From UBA1563 sp041667115 (GTDB lineage Bacteria; Bacteroidota; Ignavibacteria; Ignavibacteriales; Ignavibacteriaceae), in assembly GCA_041667115.1 (NCBI GenBank), contig JBAYFO010000040.1:1-33022 (forward strand): 33,022 bases of DNA. Direction: 5' to 3'. Each line of letters begins with the position of its first letter. Within the stretch, counting starts at the first letter, position 1. The notes under the pieces are model-generated. The model had not been told where the DNA came from, did no database searches, and was given only the letters and a program-made list of their open reading frames with translations. Of this stretch, positions 15,465-23,433 are shown in pieces. The translations under genes and the position numbers were made by a program.

Positions 15465-16757
15465 ATGCTCGCTATTCAAAAGAAGTTAACAAATTCGTTT
15501 TACGCGTTACTCAGTTTGCCGGCAACGGCTATGGGGTTTGCGCTTTCAATTCAAATATCGGCGTTAAGCTGGATACTTACTACAAAATACAATTTAAAAA
15601 TTGATGAGATCGGATACGTGTGGGCTGCCGGTCCGCTTGCCGGAATATTCGGTCAGGTTATAATCGGATTGATAAGCGATAAAGTTTGGTTCTGGGGCGG
15701 AAGACGCCGTCCGTTTGTTTTGATTGGCGGACCGTTAGCTGCGTTGATGTTACTTGCTTTGCCAAACATTGATAAGATCGCCGGTTTTTTAGGATTTAGT
15801 GGAATTCTTGGCGTTGCTATCGTAATTGCTTTAACCCTTGACCTAGCTATTAATATTAGCTTCAATCCAACCCGCTCAATTATTGCCGATGTTACCCCGG
15901 AAGGGAATCCGAGAACTAAAGGGTATACCTGGATGCAAACTATCTCAGGATTCTTTGGTGTTCTAGCATATGTAATGGGAGCTATTTTTGGAAATTATAC
16001 CTTAATCTACTCCGGTGTTTTTATTGTCCTTCTCTTCTCGGTTGTACCGATGTTCTTTATTCAAGAGAGCAAAGAACTTGTTGTTGTCGAAGATGGAAAA
16101 GAAGCAGTAGAAAAAACTGTAACAAACTGGGTGGAATTATTCAAATTATATTTTGCACACGGCTTTTCATGGATCGGCGTACAAACGATGTTTGTTTATA
16201 TCATCGCCTACATTCAACAAAAATTAATTGCCGGTTCCGCAGATCAAGCTGAAATATCCTTGCAATCGGGACAAATTATTGCTATCGCATTTGCCGTATT
16301 AAACACTGTCGGATTTATCCTCCCCGCGTTTGTGTTAGAACCAATTGCTGAAAAGATCGGACGCATTAAAACTCACATGGGCGCCGTAGCTTTAATGGCT
16401 GTTGGCTATTTTGGAATTGTAGCTTTCGGAAAATCTCCTTTATCACTCTATGTTTTAATGGCCGTCGTTGGAATAGGCTGGGCTGCTATTGTTAGTTTGC
16501 CTTTCGCCATCATGTCCGAAAAAGTTGATAAAAGCAGAATGGGATTTTTTATGGGGATTTTTAACTTGTCCGTTGTACTGCCTCAACTATTTGTAAGTCT
16601 TGCAATTGGTTCGGTTATAAAATCATCTGCCGATACAAATATTATTTTTATCATAAGTGGAGTTTCTTTAGCTATTTCCGCGGTACTTTGGCTCTTTGTA
16701 AAAGAATCTAAAAGTGTACTTGGAAATAAAGGAATGCCGGTCAGCAGTGGTCATTAA
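15465..16757 (+). CDS. MFS sugar transporter, GPH/SLC45-like
   Basis: A 430-residue inner-membrane protein with about 12 hydrophobic segments. The first loop motif GQVIIGLISDKVWFWGGRRRPFVL (residues about 62-85) matches the MFS motif A region of the sucrose/maltose-type (SLC45, GPH) transporters, including the RRRPF signature. A GAGG-type ribosome-binding site precedes the ATG. A secreted GH13 enzyme begins 22 bases downstream on the same strand, which suggests uptake of glucosides or malto-oligosaccharides released outside the inner membrane. The substrate is inferred from the neighbour and family only. Proton symport is usual for the family. Confidence 0.88.
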   Translation: MLAIQKKLTNSFYALLSLPATAMGFALSIQISALSWILTTKYNLKIDEIGYVWAAGPLAGIFGQVIIGLISDKVWFWGGRRRPFVLIGGPLAALMLLALPNIDKIAGFLGFSGILGVAIVIALTLDLAINISFNPTRSIIADVTPEGNPRTKGYTWMQTISGFFGVLAYVMGAIFGNYTLIYSGVFIVLLFSVVPMFFIQESKELVVVEDGKEAVEKTVTNWVELFKLYFAHGFSWIGVQTMFVYIIAYIQQKLIAGSADQAEISLQSGQIIAIAFAVLNTVGFILPAFVLEPIAEKIGRIKTHMGAVALMAVGYFGIVAFGKSPLSLYVLMAVVGIGWAAIVSLPFAIMSEKVDKSRMGFFMGIFNLSVVLPQLFVSLAIGSVIKSSADTNIIFIISGVSLAISAVLWLFVKESKSVLGNKGMPVSSGH

Positions 16758-16779
16758 ACAAAATATTTGGAGAGTTTCT

Positions 16780-19185
16780 ATGTTTTCGAAATTTAGCGTA
16801 ACACTATTTCTGAGCTTTCTCTTTCTTCAAGCTATTCCGGCTCAGGATATTACTGATTTAATTGAACCGATATTACTAACTGCCGGGAAGAGCGATACAA
16901 TTCTTGTTAGCGATCTCTTCTATTCAAAGACGTACGATTTAAAGTTATCAAAAAATGAGAATGTTGATTTTACTTTCAATCGATTAACTAAAAAACTTGT
17001 GCTTCAACCGAAAGAATCATTTAAAGGTTTTACGTTGCTTAAGTTTTCGCTTGACAATAAATCTTATGTAATTCCGGTAATGTTGCAGGATCAAACAAAA
17101 AAATTGCAAAGCTATACTTTTCGTTTTAATCCGGAAAGCAAAGCGGGAAAAGTTGTTGTTATCGGTAGCTTTAATAACTGGAACCGTGAAGCCAATCCGA
17201 TGATTGAAAAAGGGAATAGCGGAATATATGAAGCCCGGGTTAATCTTGAACCCGGAAATTATTTTTACAAATTTTCCGTCGATGGAAAAGATATCATCGA
17301 TCCTGAAAATAAAGAAACTGTTCCAACCGGGTTTGACGGATTTAATTCGGTCTTACGGATTTCTGAAATGGCAACAGAAAAACGGTATCTGCATATTCTC
17401 GGAAAGACTGAGGACGCAAGTTCTACTAATCTCTCTTTTTACTACGAAGAGGAAAATAAAGTAAAACCACTTTTGTTAGAAAACATCGTTGCACTCCTTG
17501 ATAATGAAAAAATCAGTTCAAGTGCAATAAAAGTTTCCGGGAATAAGATTGATATAACACTTCACGCAAAAGAACTTCGTGGTGATAAGGTCTTTCGTCT
17601 CTTCGTTTCACGGGATGGAAAAAATTCAAACATGCAATCTGTTTTTTTTAAGAACGGACACTCGTTAGGAACTAAAAATAATTTTGCTTCCTGGTATGAC
17701 GGTTCAATTTATTCTATAATGGTGGATCGGTTTAATGACGGCGATAAGAGCAATGATATTCCGGTTAAAAATGATTCATTATTCTGGCAGGCTAATTATC
17801 AGGGCGGCGATTTTCAAGGGATCATCAACAAAATTGAAGATGGTTATTTTGACACGCTTGGTGTAAATATTCTCTGGATTTCTCCCGTGTATGATAATCC
17901 GGATGTAGCATACCGTGAATCTCCCAAACCGCACCGCTGGTTTTCAGGATATCATGGGTATTGGCCTGTAAATAATTTTGCCGTTGAAGAAAAATTCGGA
18001 ACGATGGAAAAGTTGAAAGAACTTGTAAAGAAAGCTCATCAACATAACCTTAAAATTCTTTTGGATATTGTAGCTCATCATGTGCACATTGAAAATCCAA
18101 TCTTTAAAGAACATCCCGATTGGTTCGGCACTTTGGATTTGCCTGACGGCAGAAAGAACCTTCGCTTATGGGATGAGTACCGTTTAACAACCTGGTTTGA
18201 ACCGTATATGCCTTCATTTGATTACACGAAATCCGATGTCCCGATTAAATGGATGGCACAAAATGCGCTCTGGTGGTTAAAGCAAAGCGGCGCGGATGGC
18301 TTTAGACACGACGCGGTAAAACATGTACCAAATGAATTCTGGCGCGAACTGACCCGTACCTTGAAAGAAGAAGTTGAAACGCCTCTGAAGAAAAAAGTTT
18401 ATCAAATTGGTGAGACGTTCGGAAGTAATGAACTTGTCGGTTCGTATATCAACAATGGACAGTTAAGTGCGCAGTTCGATTTTAATCTTTCATATTCTGC
18501 AATTCCGATTTTTCTGGAAAAAGAAAGATCATTTGTTTCTCTCGATTACAGTTTGAAAAAATCATTTGAATCGTTCGGCGTGCATCACTTGATGGGAAAT
18601 ATAATGGATAGTCACGACAAAGTAAGATTTATGGCGTACGCTGACAGCGCCGTTGCAAAGCAGGGTGTTGATATGCGCGAGTTAGCGTGGACAAATCCTC
18701 CCAAAGTTATGCATCCTTCGAGTTATAGAAAAGCAGAATTATTTTACGCTTTTATGTTTACCATTCCCGGTTTACCGGTTATTTATTACGGCTCAGAATT
18801 TGGGATGACAGGAGCCGATGATCCGGATAACCGCCGTTTTATGCGGTTTAACGATCAGTTAAATAATTATGAAAAGAAAACGCTACATGAAACGAGTCAT
18901 ATTGTAAAAATGAGAAGAGAGCATTCTGCTTTGCGTTATGGTGATTTCCAAACAGTTTTAGCAAACGATAAAGTTTATGTTTACTTACGTTGCGATACAA
19001 ATGAAAAACTTTTAGTTGTTCTAAATAAGGATACTGAAAATCAATCAGTCACAGTTCAACTTCCGTCAATTTACGGGACAAAATCGCTTACTGATGTTAA
19101 CAATAATGAAGTGCTTTCGCTTAAGGGAAACTCGGCAAATATTAATGTTGATGGAATTGGCTGGAGAGTTTTTAAATTAAAATAG
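16780..19185 (+). CDS. Exported GH13 alpha-glucan hydrolase with glycogen-binding (CBM48-like) domain
   Basis: An 801-residue protein, starting at the ATG 16780, which gives a clean signal peptide (MFSKFSVTLFLSFLFLQ, cleavage near IPAQ) and has GGAGAG eight bases upstream; an in-frame ATG at 16714 would overlap the MFS gene and hide the signal. Residues about 109-195 form a CBM48/AMPK-type starch-binding module (VVIGSFNNWNR, NYFYKFSVDGK). Residues about 200-290 form a beta-sandwich, and the TIM barrel follows from about 300. GH13 catalytic residues: nucleophile D511 in GFRHDAVKHV, acid/base E545 in YQIGETFG, and D613 in MDSHDK. The fold resembles cyclomaltodextrinase/neopullulanase-type enzymes. 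It should act in the periplasm or at the cell surface and feed the adjacent transporter. Product specificity cannot be read. Confidence 0.93.
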   Translation: MFSKFSVTLFLSFLFLQAIPAQDITDLIEPILLTAGKSDTILVSDLFYSKTYDLKLSKNENVDFTFNRLTKKLVLQPKESFKGFTLLKFSLDNKSYVIPVMLQDQTKKLQSYTFRFNPESKAGKVVVIGSFNNWNREANPMIEKGNSGIYEARVNLEPGNYFYKFSVDGKDIIDPENKETVPTGFDGFNSVLRISEMATEKRYLHILGKTEDASSTNLSFYYEEENKVKPLLLENIVALLDNEKISSSAIKVSGNKIDITLHAKELRGDKVFRLFVSRDGKNSNMQSVFFKNGHSLGTKNNFASWYDGSIYSIMVDRFNDGDKSNDIPVKNDSLFWQANYQGGDFQGIINKIEDGYFDTLGVNILWISPVYDNPDVAYRESPKPHRWFSGYHGYWPVNNFAVEEKFGTMEKLKELVKKAHQHNLKILLDIVAHHVHIENPIFKEHPDWFGTLDLPDGRKNLRLWDEYRLTTWFEPYMPSFDYTKSDVPIKWMAQNALWWLKQSGADGFRHDAVKHVPNEFWRELTRTLKEEVETPLKKKVYQIGETFGSNELVGSYINNGQLSAQFDFNLSYSAIPIFLEKERSFVSLDYSLKKSFESFGVHHLMGNIMDSHDKVRFMAYADSAVAKQGVDMRELAWTNPPKVMHPSSYRKAELFYAFMFTIPGLPVIYYGSEFGMTGADDPDNRRFMRFNDQLNNYEKKTLHETSHIVKMRREHSALRYGDFQTVLANDKVYVYLRCDTNEKLLVVLNKDTENQSVTVQLPSIYGTKSLTDVNNNEVLSLKGNSANINVDGIGWRVFKLK

Positions 19186-19193
19186 CGAACCTG

Positions 19194-19883
19194 TTATTCT
19201 TCTTCGGTTTCTTTTTCAATCCAATTTAAGGGAGAAATTACCACAACAATTTCTCCTTTCAATTCCTTATCGCCAATCCTACTAATCAATTCTTCAGCTT
19301 TGCCGCGCAAAACTTCTTCAAACATTTTTGTGAGTTCGCGGCAGATGACAATAATTCTATCCGGCATGTACTTACTTAATTCATCCAGCAATTTGTGGAT
19401 GCGGTAAGTCGATTCGTACAAAACGATTGTCCGCTCTTCGGTAGCTAAACCGGAAAGAAATTTTTGTCTTCCTTTTTTTTGCGGTGGGAATCCTTCATAA
19501 ACAAATGCATCAGTGGGTAACCCGGCTATTGAAAGGGCAGTGATGACAGCCGATACTCCCGGAATAGGAACGATCGTAATCCCTTGATGAATAGCTGCAG
19601 AAATCAACCTATTCCCCGGATCAGAAATCGTTGGAGTTCCCGCGTCAGAAATCAACGCGGCTTTTTCCCCATTTCTTATTCTTCCCAACACATATTCTAT
19701 TTTCTTCCCTTCGTTAAAGGCATTCAAAGAGATCAGTTCTTTTTTTATTTGATAATGATTTAAAAGATGAGAAGAAACTCTGGTATCTTCGCAAATAACA
19801 AAATCAACCTCACCAAGAGTTTCAACAGCGCGGTAGGTAATGTCTTTCAAATTACCGATTGGAGTACTTACAACAAATAGCAT
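19194..19883 (-). CDS. rsmI: 16S rRNA 2'-O-methyltransferase RsmI (C1402)
   Basis: A 229-residue tetrapyrrole-methylase-fold protein. It begins MLFVVSTPIGNLKDITYRAVETL, followed by DFVICEDTR (residues about 27-35), AALISDAGTPTISDPG (about 74-89) and VPIPGVSAVITALSIAGLP, all diagnostic of RsmI (YraL). It uses SAM to methylate the ribose of C1402 in the decoding centre of 16S rRNA. The length is slightly short of the E. coli protein, missing part of the C-terminal extension. Its ATG overlaps the TAA of the upstream YjbR-like gene by one base (TAATG). Its stop is only eight bases from the stop of the convergent GH13 gene. Confidence 0.96.
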   Translation of the reverse strand: MLFVVSTPIGNLKDITYRAVETLGEVDFVICEDTRVSSHLLNHYQIKKELISLNAFNEGKKIEYVLGRIRNGEKAALISDAGTPTISDPGNRLISAAIHQGITIVPIPGVSAVITALSIAGLPTDAFVYEGFPPQKKGRQKFLSGLATEERTIVLYESTYRIHKLLDELSKYMPDRIIVICRELTKMFEEVLRGKAEELISRIGDKELKGEIVVVISPLNWIEKETEEE

Positions 19884-20245
19884 TAGTTTTTTACCAGTTT
19901 TTCCTTTTCGGCTTTTGAGAGTTTTGCCACAATTAAATTATATGATTCGTCGATCCATTCGTAAATAAGGTTGTCCTGAATATTACTTGCGAGAAAAATA
20001 GTATTCCAATGTACTTTACTCATGTGATAACCGGGCTGCACAGCATCATACTTTTCCCTCAGTTCAACCGCTTTTTCAGGATCACATTTTAAATTGATTG
20101 AGATTGGCGGAGTGAGGTTTGCCAAACAAAACATTTTTCCCGCAACTTTATATACCGGAGTCTCTTCATCAAACGGGAGCGTTTCAGTTACTCCTTTTTT
20201 CTTCAGGCAATACTCGCGGACTTTTTCTAAATCCAACTTATTCAA
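19883..20245 (-). CDS. MmcQ/YjbR family DNA-binding-like protein
   Basis: A 120-residue protein. It has the family pattern LEKVREYCLKKKGVTETLPFDEETPVYKVAGKMFCL, then ISINLKCDPEKAVELREKYDAVQPGYHMSKVHWNTIFL and a final EWIDESYNLIVAKL. This CyaY-like fold is small and cytoplasmic. Members are annotated as DNA-binding but their role is unknown. It sits in an operon between an M1 metallopeptidase (2 bases upstream) and rsmI (one base overlap). Confidence 0.9.
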   Translation of the reverse strand: MNKLDLEKVREYCLKKKGVTETLPFDEETPVYKVAGKMFCLANLTPPISINLKCDPEKAVELREKYDAVQPGYHMSKVHWNTIFLASNIQDNLIYEWIDESYNLIVAKLSKAEKEKLVKN

Positions 20246-20247
20246 CT

Positions 20248-22137
20248 CTATTTAATTTCAAAAACATTATTTGATTTGTCGGTATCGGGAATTTCATCTT
20301 TACCAAGAACAACTTTTGCTATTTTCCCTGTAACCGGGTAAGTAAATTCTTTTACAGTTTTTCCGTCTTTCCAGATACTCGTGTTCTCATAAAAATCTTT
20401 GGTGGTTCCGTCTGCATAACTCAATTTTAATACAACAGGAACCGGCATAGACCCAATTTTTTCAACTGTAATTTTCACTTTATTCTTTTTTAATGAAACA
20501 GACTTTATTGCTAAATCCGGGTATCCAAATTCAAAGAACCAGGGCTTCCAGAACCAGCTTAAATTTTGTTTGAGAGTGTTCTCGAAAGAATAATAAAAAT
20601 CATACGGAATAGGATGTTTCCCATGCCAGCGCTTCACATATTCATGGAGTCCTTTAAGAAAAGCTTCGTTGCCAAGTGCATCGCGTAAAAACATATATGC
20701 CAAAGCCGGACGTGTATATGCTGAAGTACGGTAGGTTCCATATCCTCTAAGATTTGATGAAGGAATAATTTGCGGAAGTTCGTCCTCATCTCCAGCGTTT
20801 CGCGCAAATCCTTCCGCCAAATTTTTTTCCCGGTCGGATGAGGAAGGTTCAATCACCGGAAGTAAATCAAGTGGCAAAATTGAAGCCCAGCCTTCATCCA
20901 TAAAAGCATATTTTCGTTCATTCGTTCCCATAAAAAATGGGAAGTAGGTATGACCAATTTCGTGCGCCGTTAAATAAACCGTTCCGCTTCTTTGTTTTGC
21001 CGAACCGTCATTCACCATCATCGGAAATTCCATTCCGCCATTTCCGTTAAAGACGGTCATGCGTGGATATGGAAAGGGAATAGCCGGAAAAGTGAAAGAG
21101 TAGGATTGAATAATCTTTTTTGCAATTGAAGCTACTTCATAAAAATCTTCCGACTTTTGATTATAGACAGCTGAAATTAAAGTCTTTCTCATTGCAACCG
21201 AGTCAACCACCGCAGACACCGCATCCCACAAATAATGATCTGAATAGGAAAACGCAAAGTCAGTTACATTCTCGGCTAAATAATTCCATTTATTTGTGGG
21301 TGAAGCACTGTTAAAATTGTTGTGATTCAAATCTTCGGCACGAATAATTTTAACCACGTCTTCGACTCTCTCCGCATTCTGATACCGTTTAAATATTTTT
21401 GGCGAAAGAACCTCATCGGCATTTTGCAGAATACCGGTTGCCCAAACACCAAACGTATTTGGTGCTTCAATAGTAATATTATAATTATTGAAATCGTTAT
21501 AAAATTCTTGACTGCCGGTGTATTGGTCATTATCCCAACCATTCACATCATCATAAACGGACACTTGAGGATACCAATATGCAACCATCGCAGTAGTTGA
21601 ATCGTAAACACCCATGCGAATAGTAGAGACTGAAGGGAGCATGACTTCCCAATCGAATCCAACGTTAATTGATTTTTTTGGCAAGAGCGGTTTATCGAGG
21701 TTAATTCTCATTACCGTGGCGGTAATTGAAACATTTTTTACCGTATCAGGAACAAATTCAAGAGTATTCAATTTTACTTTATGAATTTTAATTCCTTCAT
21801 GTAAATCTTTTTTATCAATGTTAAATTCTCGAGGAGCTCCAAGTTGATAAATATTTTGATAAAGCCGAAAAACTAAATATTTAAGAGTGTCAGGACTATT
21901 ATTAAAATAAGTCAACGATTCGCTTCCTTTGAGTAATTTTTCTTTAGGAAAGATTTGAGCGTTGATTCTATAATTAGCTGAATTTTGCCAATACTTTTTT
22001 CCGGGTGTTCCGTCATAATTTCTCGTTTCGTTTGCATATACTTTTTTTATATCGCGCGGAACATAGAGAGAGGATTGAGCCTGTAACATGGGGAGTAAGA
22101 TAAAGGCGCAACAAACAAAAGTAAAAAATGATCTCAT
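20248..22137 (-). CDS. Exported M1 family metallopeptidase
   Basis: A 629-residue aminopeptidase-like enzyme. It has an N-terminal signal peptide (MRSFFTFVCCAFILLPMLQA, cleavage near residue 20). The zinc site is HEIGH at 392-396 with E415 in MDEGW, exactly the HExxH-18-E spacing of the gluzincin M1 family. GNGGMEF at 365-371 stands in for the GAMEN substrate-binding motif. The N-terminal half (about 40-290) is the usual beta-sandwich. It should trim peptides in the periplasm or at the surface. It is the first gene of a three-gene operon with the YjbR-like gene and rsmI. Confidence 0.93.
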   Translation of the reverse strand: MRSFFTFVCCAFILLPMLQAQSSLYVPRDIKKVYANETRNYDGTPGKKYWQNSANYRINAQIFPKEKLLKGSESLTYFNNSPDTLKYLVFRLYQNIYQLGAPREFNIDKKDLHEGIKIHKVKLNTLEFVPDTVKNVSITATVMRINLDKPLLPKKSINVGFDWEVMLPSVSTIRMGVYDSTTAMVAYWYPQVSVYDDVNGWDNDQYTGSQEFYNDFNNYNITIEAPNTFGVWATGILQNADEVLSPKIFKRYQNAERVEDVVKIIRAEDLNHNNFNSASPTNKWNYLAENVTDFAFSYSDHYLWDAVSAVVDSVAMRKTLISAVYNQKSEDFYEVASIAKKIIQSYSFTFPAIPFPYPRMTVFNGNGGMEFPMMVNDGSAKQRSGTVYLTAHEIGHTYFPFFMGTNERKYAFMDEGWASILPLDLLPVIEPSSSDREKNLAEGFARNAGDEDELPQIIPSSNLRGYGTYRTSAYTRPALAYMFLRDALGNEAFLKGLHEYVKRWHGKHPIPYDFYYSFENTLKQNLSWFWKPWFFEFGYPDLAIKSVSLKKNKVKITVEKIGSMPVPVVLKLSYADGTTKDFYENTSIWKDGKTVKEFTYPVTGKIAKVVLGKDEIPDTDKSNNVFEIK

Positions 22138-22162
22138 GTATTCTCCTGGTAAAGTAAAATAT

Positions 22163-23365
22163 TTAAGGATGGATGGAGGTTCTTATCTCTACTTCAACAC
22201 TATTCAGGTTTGAGAGATTGTCCTGTTTAAAAAGATTTATTTGGTCAATAACTTGCTGGAAGTTTTTAACGCTCTTTAACCCTGTAATTAATGCATCATA
22301 CGTTTGTGGTTGAAACAGATCAGTTTTAAGTTTATCAAGAATCTCCAGGGTATTCACTATTTTCGTTTCTTTCACAATCTGGTTTTGAGCAATATAGAGC
22401 TCATCATAAGACGATTTTATTTGCTCCAATTTATTTTTTAATTCTTCCCGAAGCAGTGAATTTTCAATTGCAATTCCCGTACTTACAGCCATCGCAGTTA
22501 AAAATTGAGCGTCGTCGGTCGTAAATACTCCCTCTAGTTTGTTTAGAATTTGAAACACACCGATCACTTCGCCTTGAATATTTGCCATGGGAACGCAGAG
22601 AATATTTCTTGTTTTGTACCCTGTATCGATATCAACATTTCTGTTAAACTTAGGATGGGTGTAAGGATCATCAATAATTTGATAGGTATTGCTGAGGGCT
22701 ACTTCACCTGCGATGCCGGTATTAAGGGGAATTCGTATCTCTTTTTGGTGAATCCCGATACCAGATTTTGACCACAATTCTTTTTTTTGCTTATCAACAA
22801 TAAAAAGTGTTGCCCGTTCGGCATCTAAAGCGCTTGCAGCAACTTCAACAATATGATGAAGCATTTCATCAAAATCTTTTATACTATTAATACTCTTAGA
22901 AATTTCAAATAAGACCGAGAGTCGTTTGTTTTGCGAAACAACAGAATCTACTTGAAGTGATTCTTGTTTGTCAATGCTTTCTTCAACAAGTTTTTCAACG
23001 TTTTTGTTTAAAATTGCATTTACATCATCATGCAGTTTTTCAAAGGTCAACGGTTTCAAAAGGAATCCGGCAATTTTTCTTCCGAAAACGATGTCTTTAG
23101 TATCATAGAAAAAGGAAGAAACTAACAGAATCGGGATACCTGGAGCAGCTTCACTTAGCAAATCAACAAATTCAATTTCATTTAAAACAGGATTCTGGAT
23201 TTCGTTGATGATGAGACTATAAGACCGCTCCATTACCAATCTAAGATTATTTTTATTCTTTTCTTTAACAAGAATCTGAGCCTGGAATTCGGAAGCTAGG
23301 GTTTGATAGGTTCCGGCAGACTCTCTGCTTTCAGAGAAAATGAGAATTGATAATGGTTCACTCAT
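22163..23365 (-). CDS. Degenerate response-regulator receiver fused to GAF domain
   Basis: A 400-residue cytoplasmic signalling protein without a DNA-binding or enzymatic output domain. Residues about 5-120 resemble a receiver: the beta-3 strand LIINEIQNP aligns with LIILDIMMP so that the phospho-acceptor Asp is replaced by E55, and the first acidic pair is SE rather than DD. The conserved Lys is kept as K104 in FLLKP. Residues about 148-310 form a GAF domain with NILCVPM and an ILNKLEG-FTTDD segment, close to the NK-F-DE motif of cyclic-nucleotide-binding GAFs. The remainder (about 310-400) is coiled-coil. It lies 25 bases upstream of the M1 peptidase gene on the same strand, so these may be cotranscribed. 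Confidence 0.85.
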   Translation of the reverse strand: MSEPLSILIFSESRESAGTYQTLASEFQAQILVKEKNKNNLRLVMERSYSLIINEIQNPVLNEIEFVDLLSEAAPGIPILLVSSFFYDTKDIVFGRKIAGFLLKPLTFEKLHDDVNAILNKNVEKLVEESIDKQESLQVDSVVSQNKRLSVLFEISKSINSIKDFDEMLHHIVEVAASALDAERATLFIVDKQKKELWSKSGIGIHQKEIRIPLNTGIAGEVALSNTYQIIDDPYTHPKFNRNVDIDTGYKTRNILCVPMANIQGEVIGVFQILNKLEGVFTTDDAQFLTAMAVSTGIAIENSLLREELKNKLEQIKSSYDELYIAQNQIVKETKIVNTLEILDKLKTDLFQPQTYDALITGLKSVKNFQQVIDQINLFKQDNLSNLNSVEVEIRTSIHP

Positions 23366-23433
23366 AGACTTTCTTTCATTTAACGGAAACTTAGAAACTT
23401 CTTTTTGAATTTCAAAGGGATTGCAGTAATTAT

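Noticed and set aside
16714..16779. Earlier ATG start for the GH13 enzyme
   Set aside because: It overlaps the end of the MFS gene and places 22 unrelated residues before a clean signal peptide that begins at 16780 with a good ribosome-binding site.
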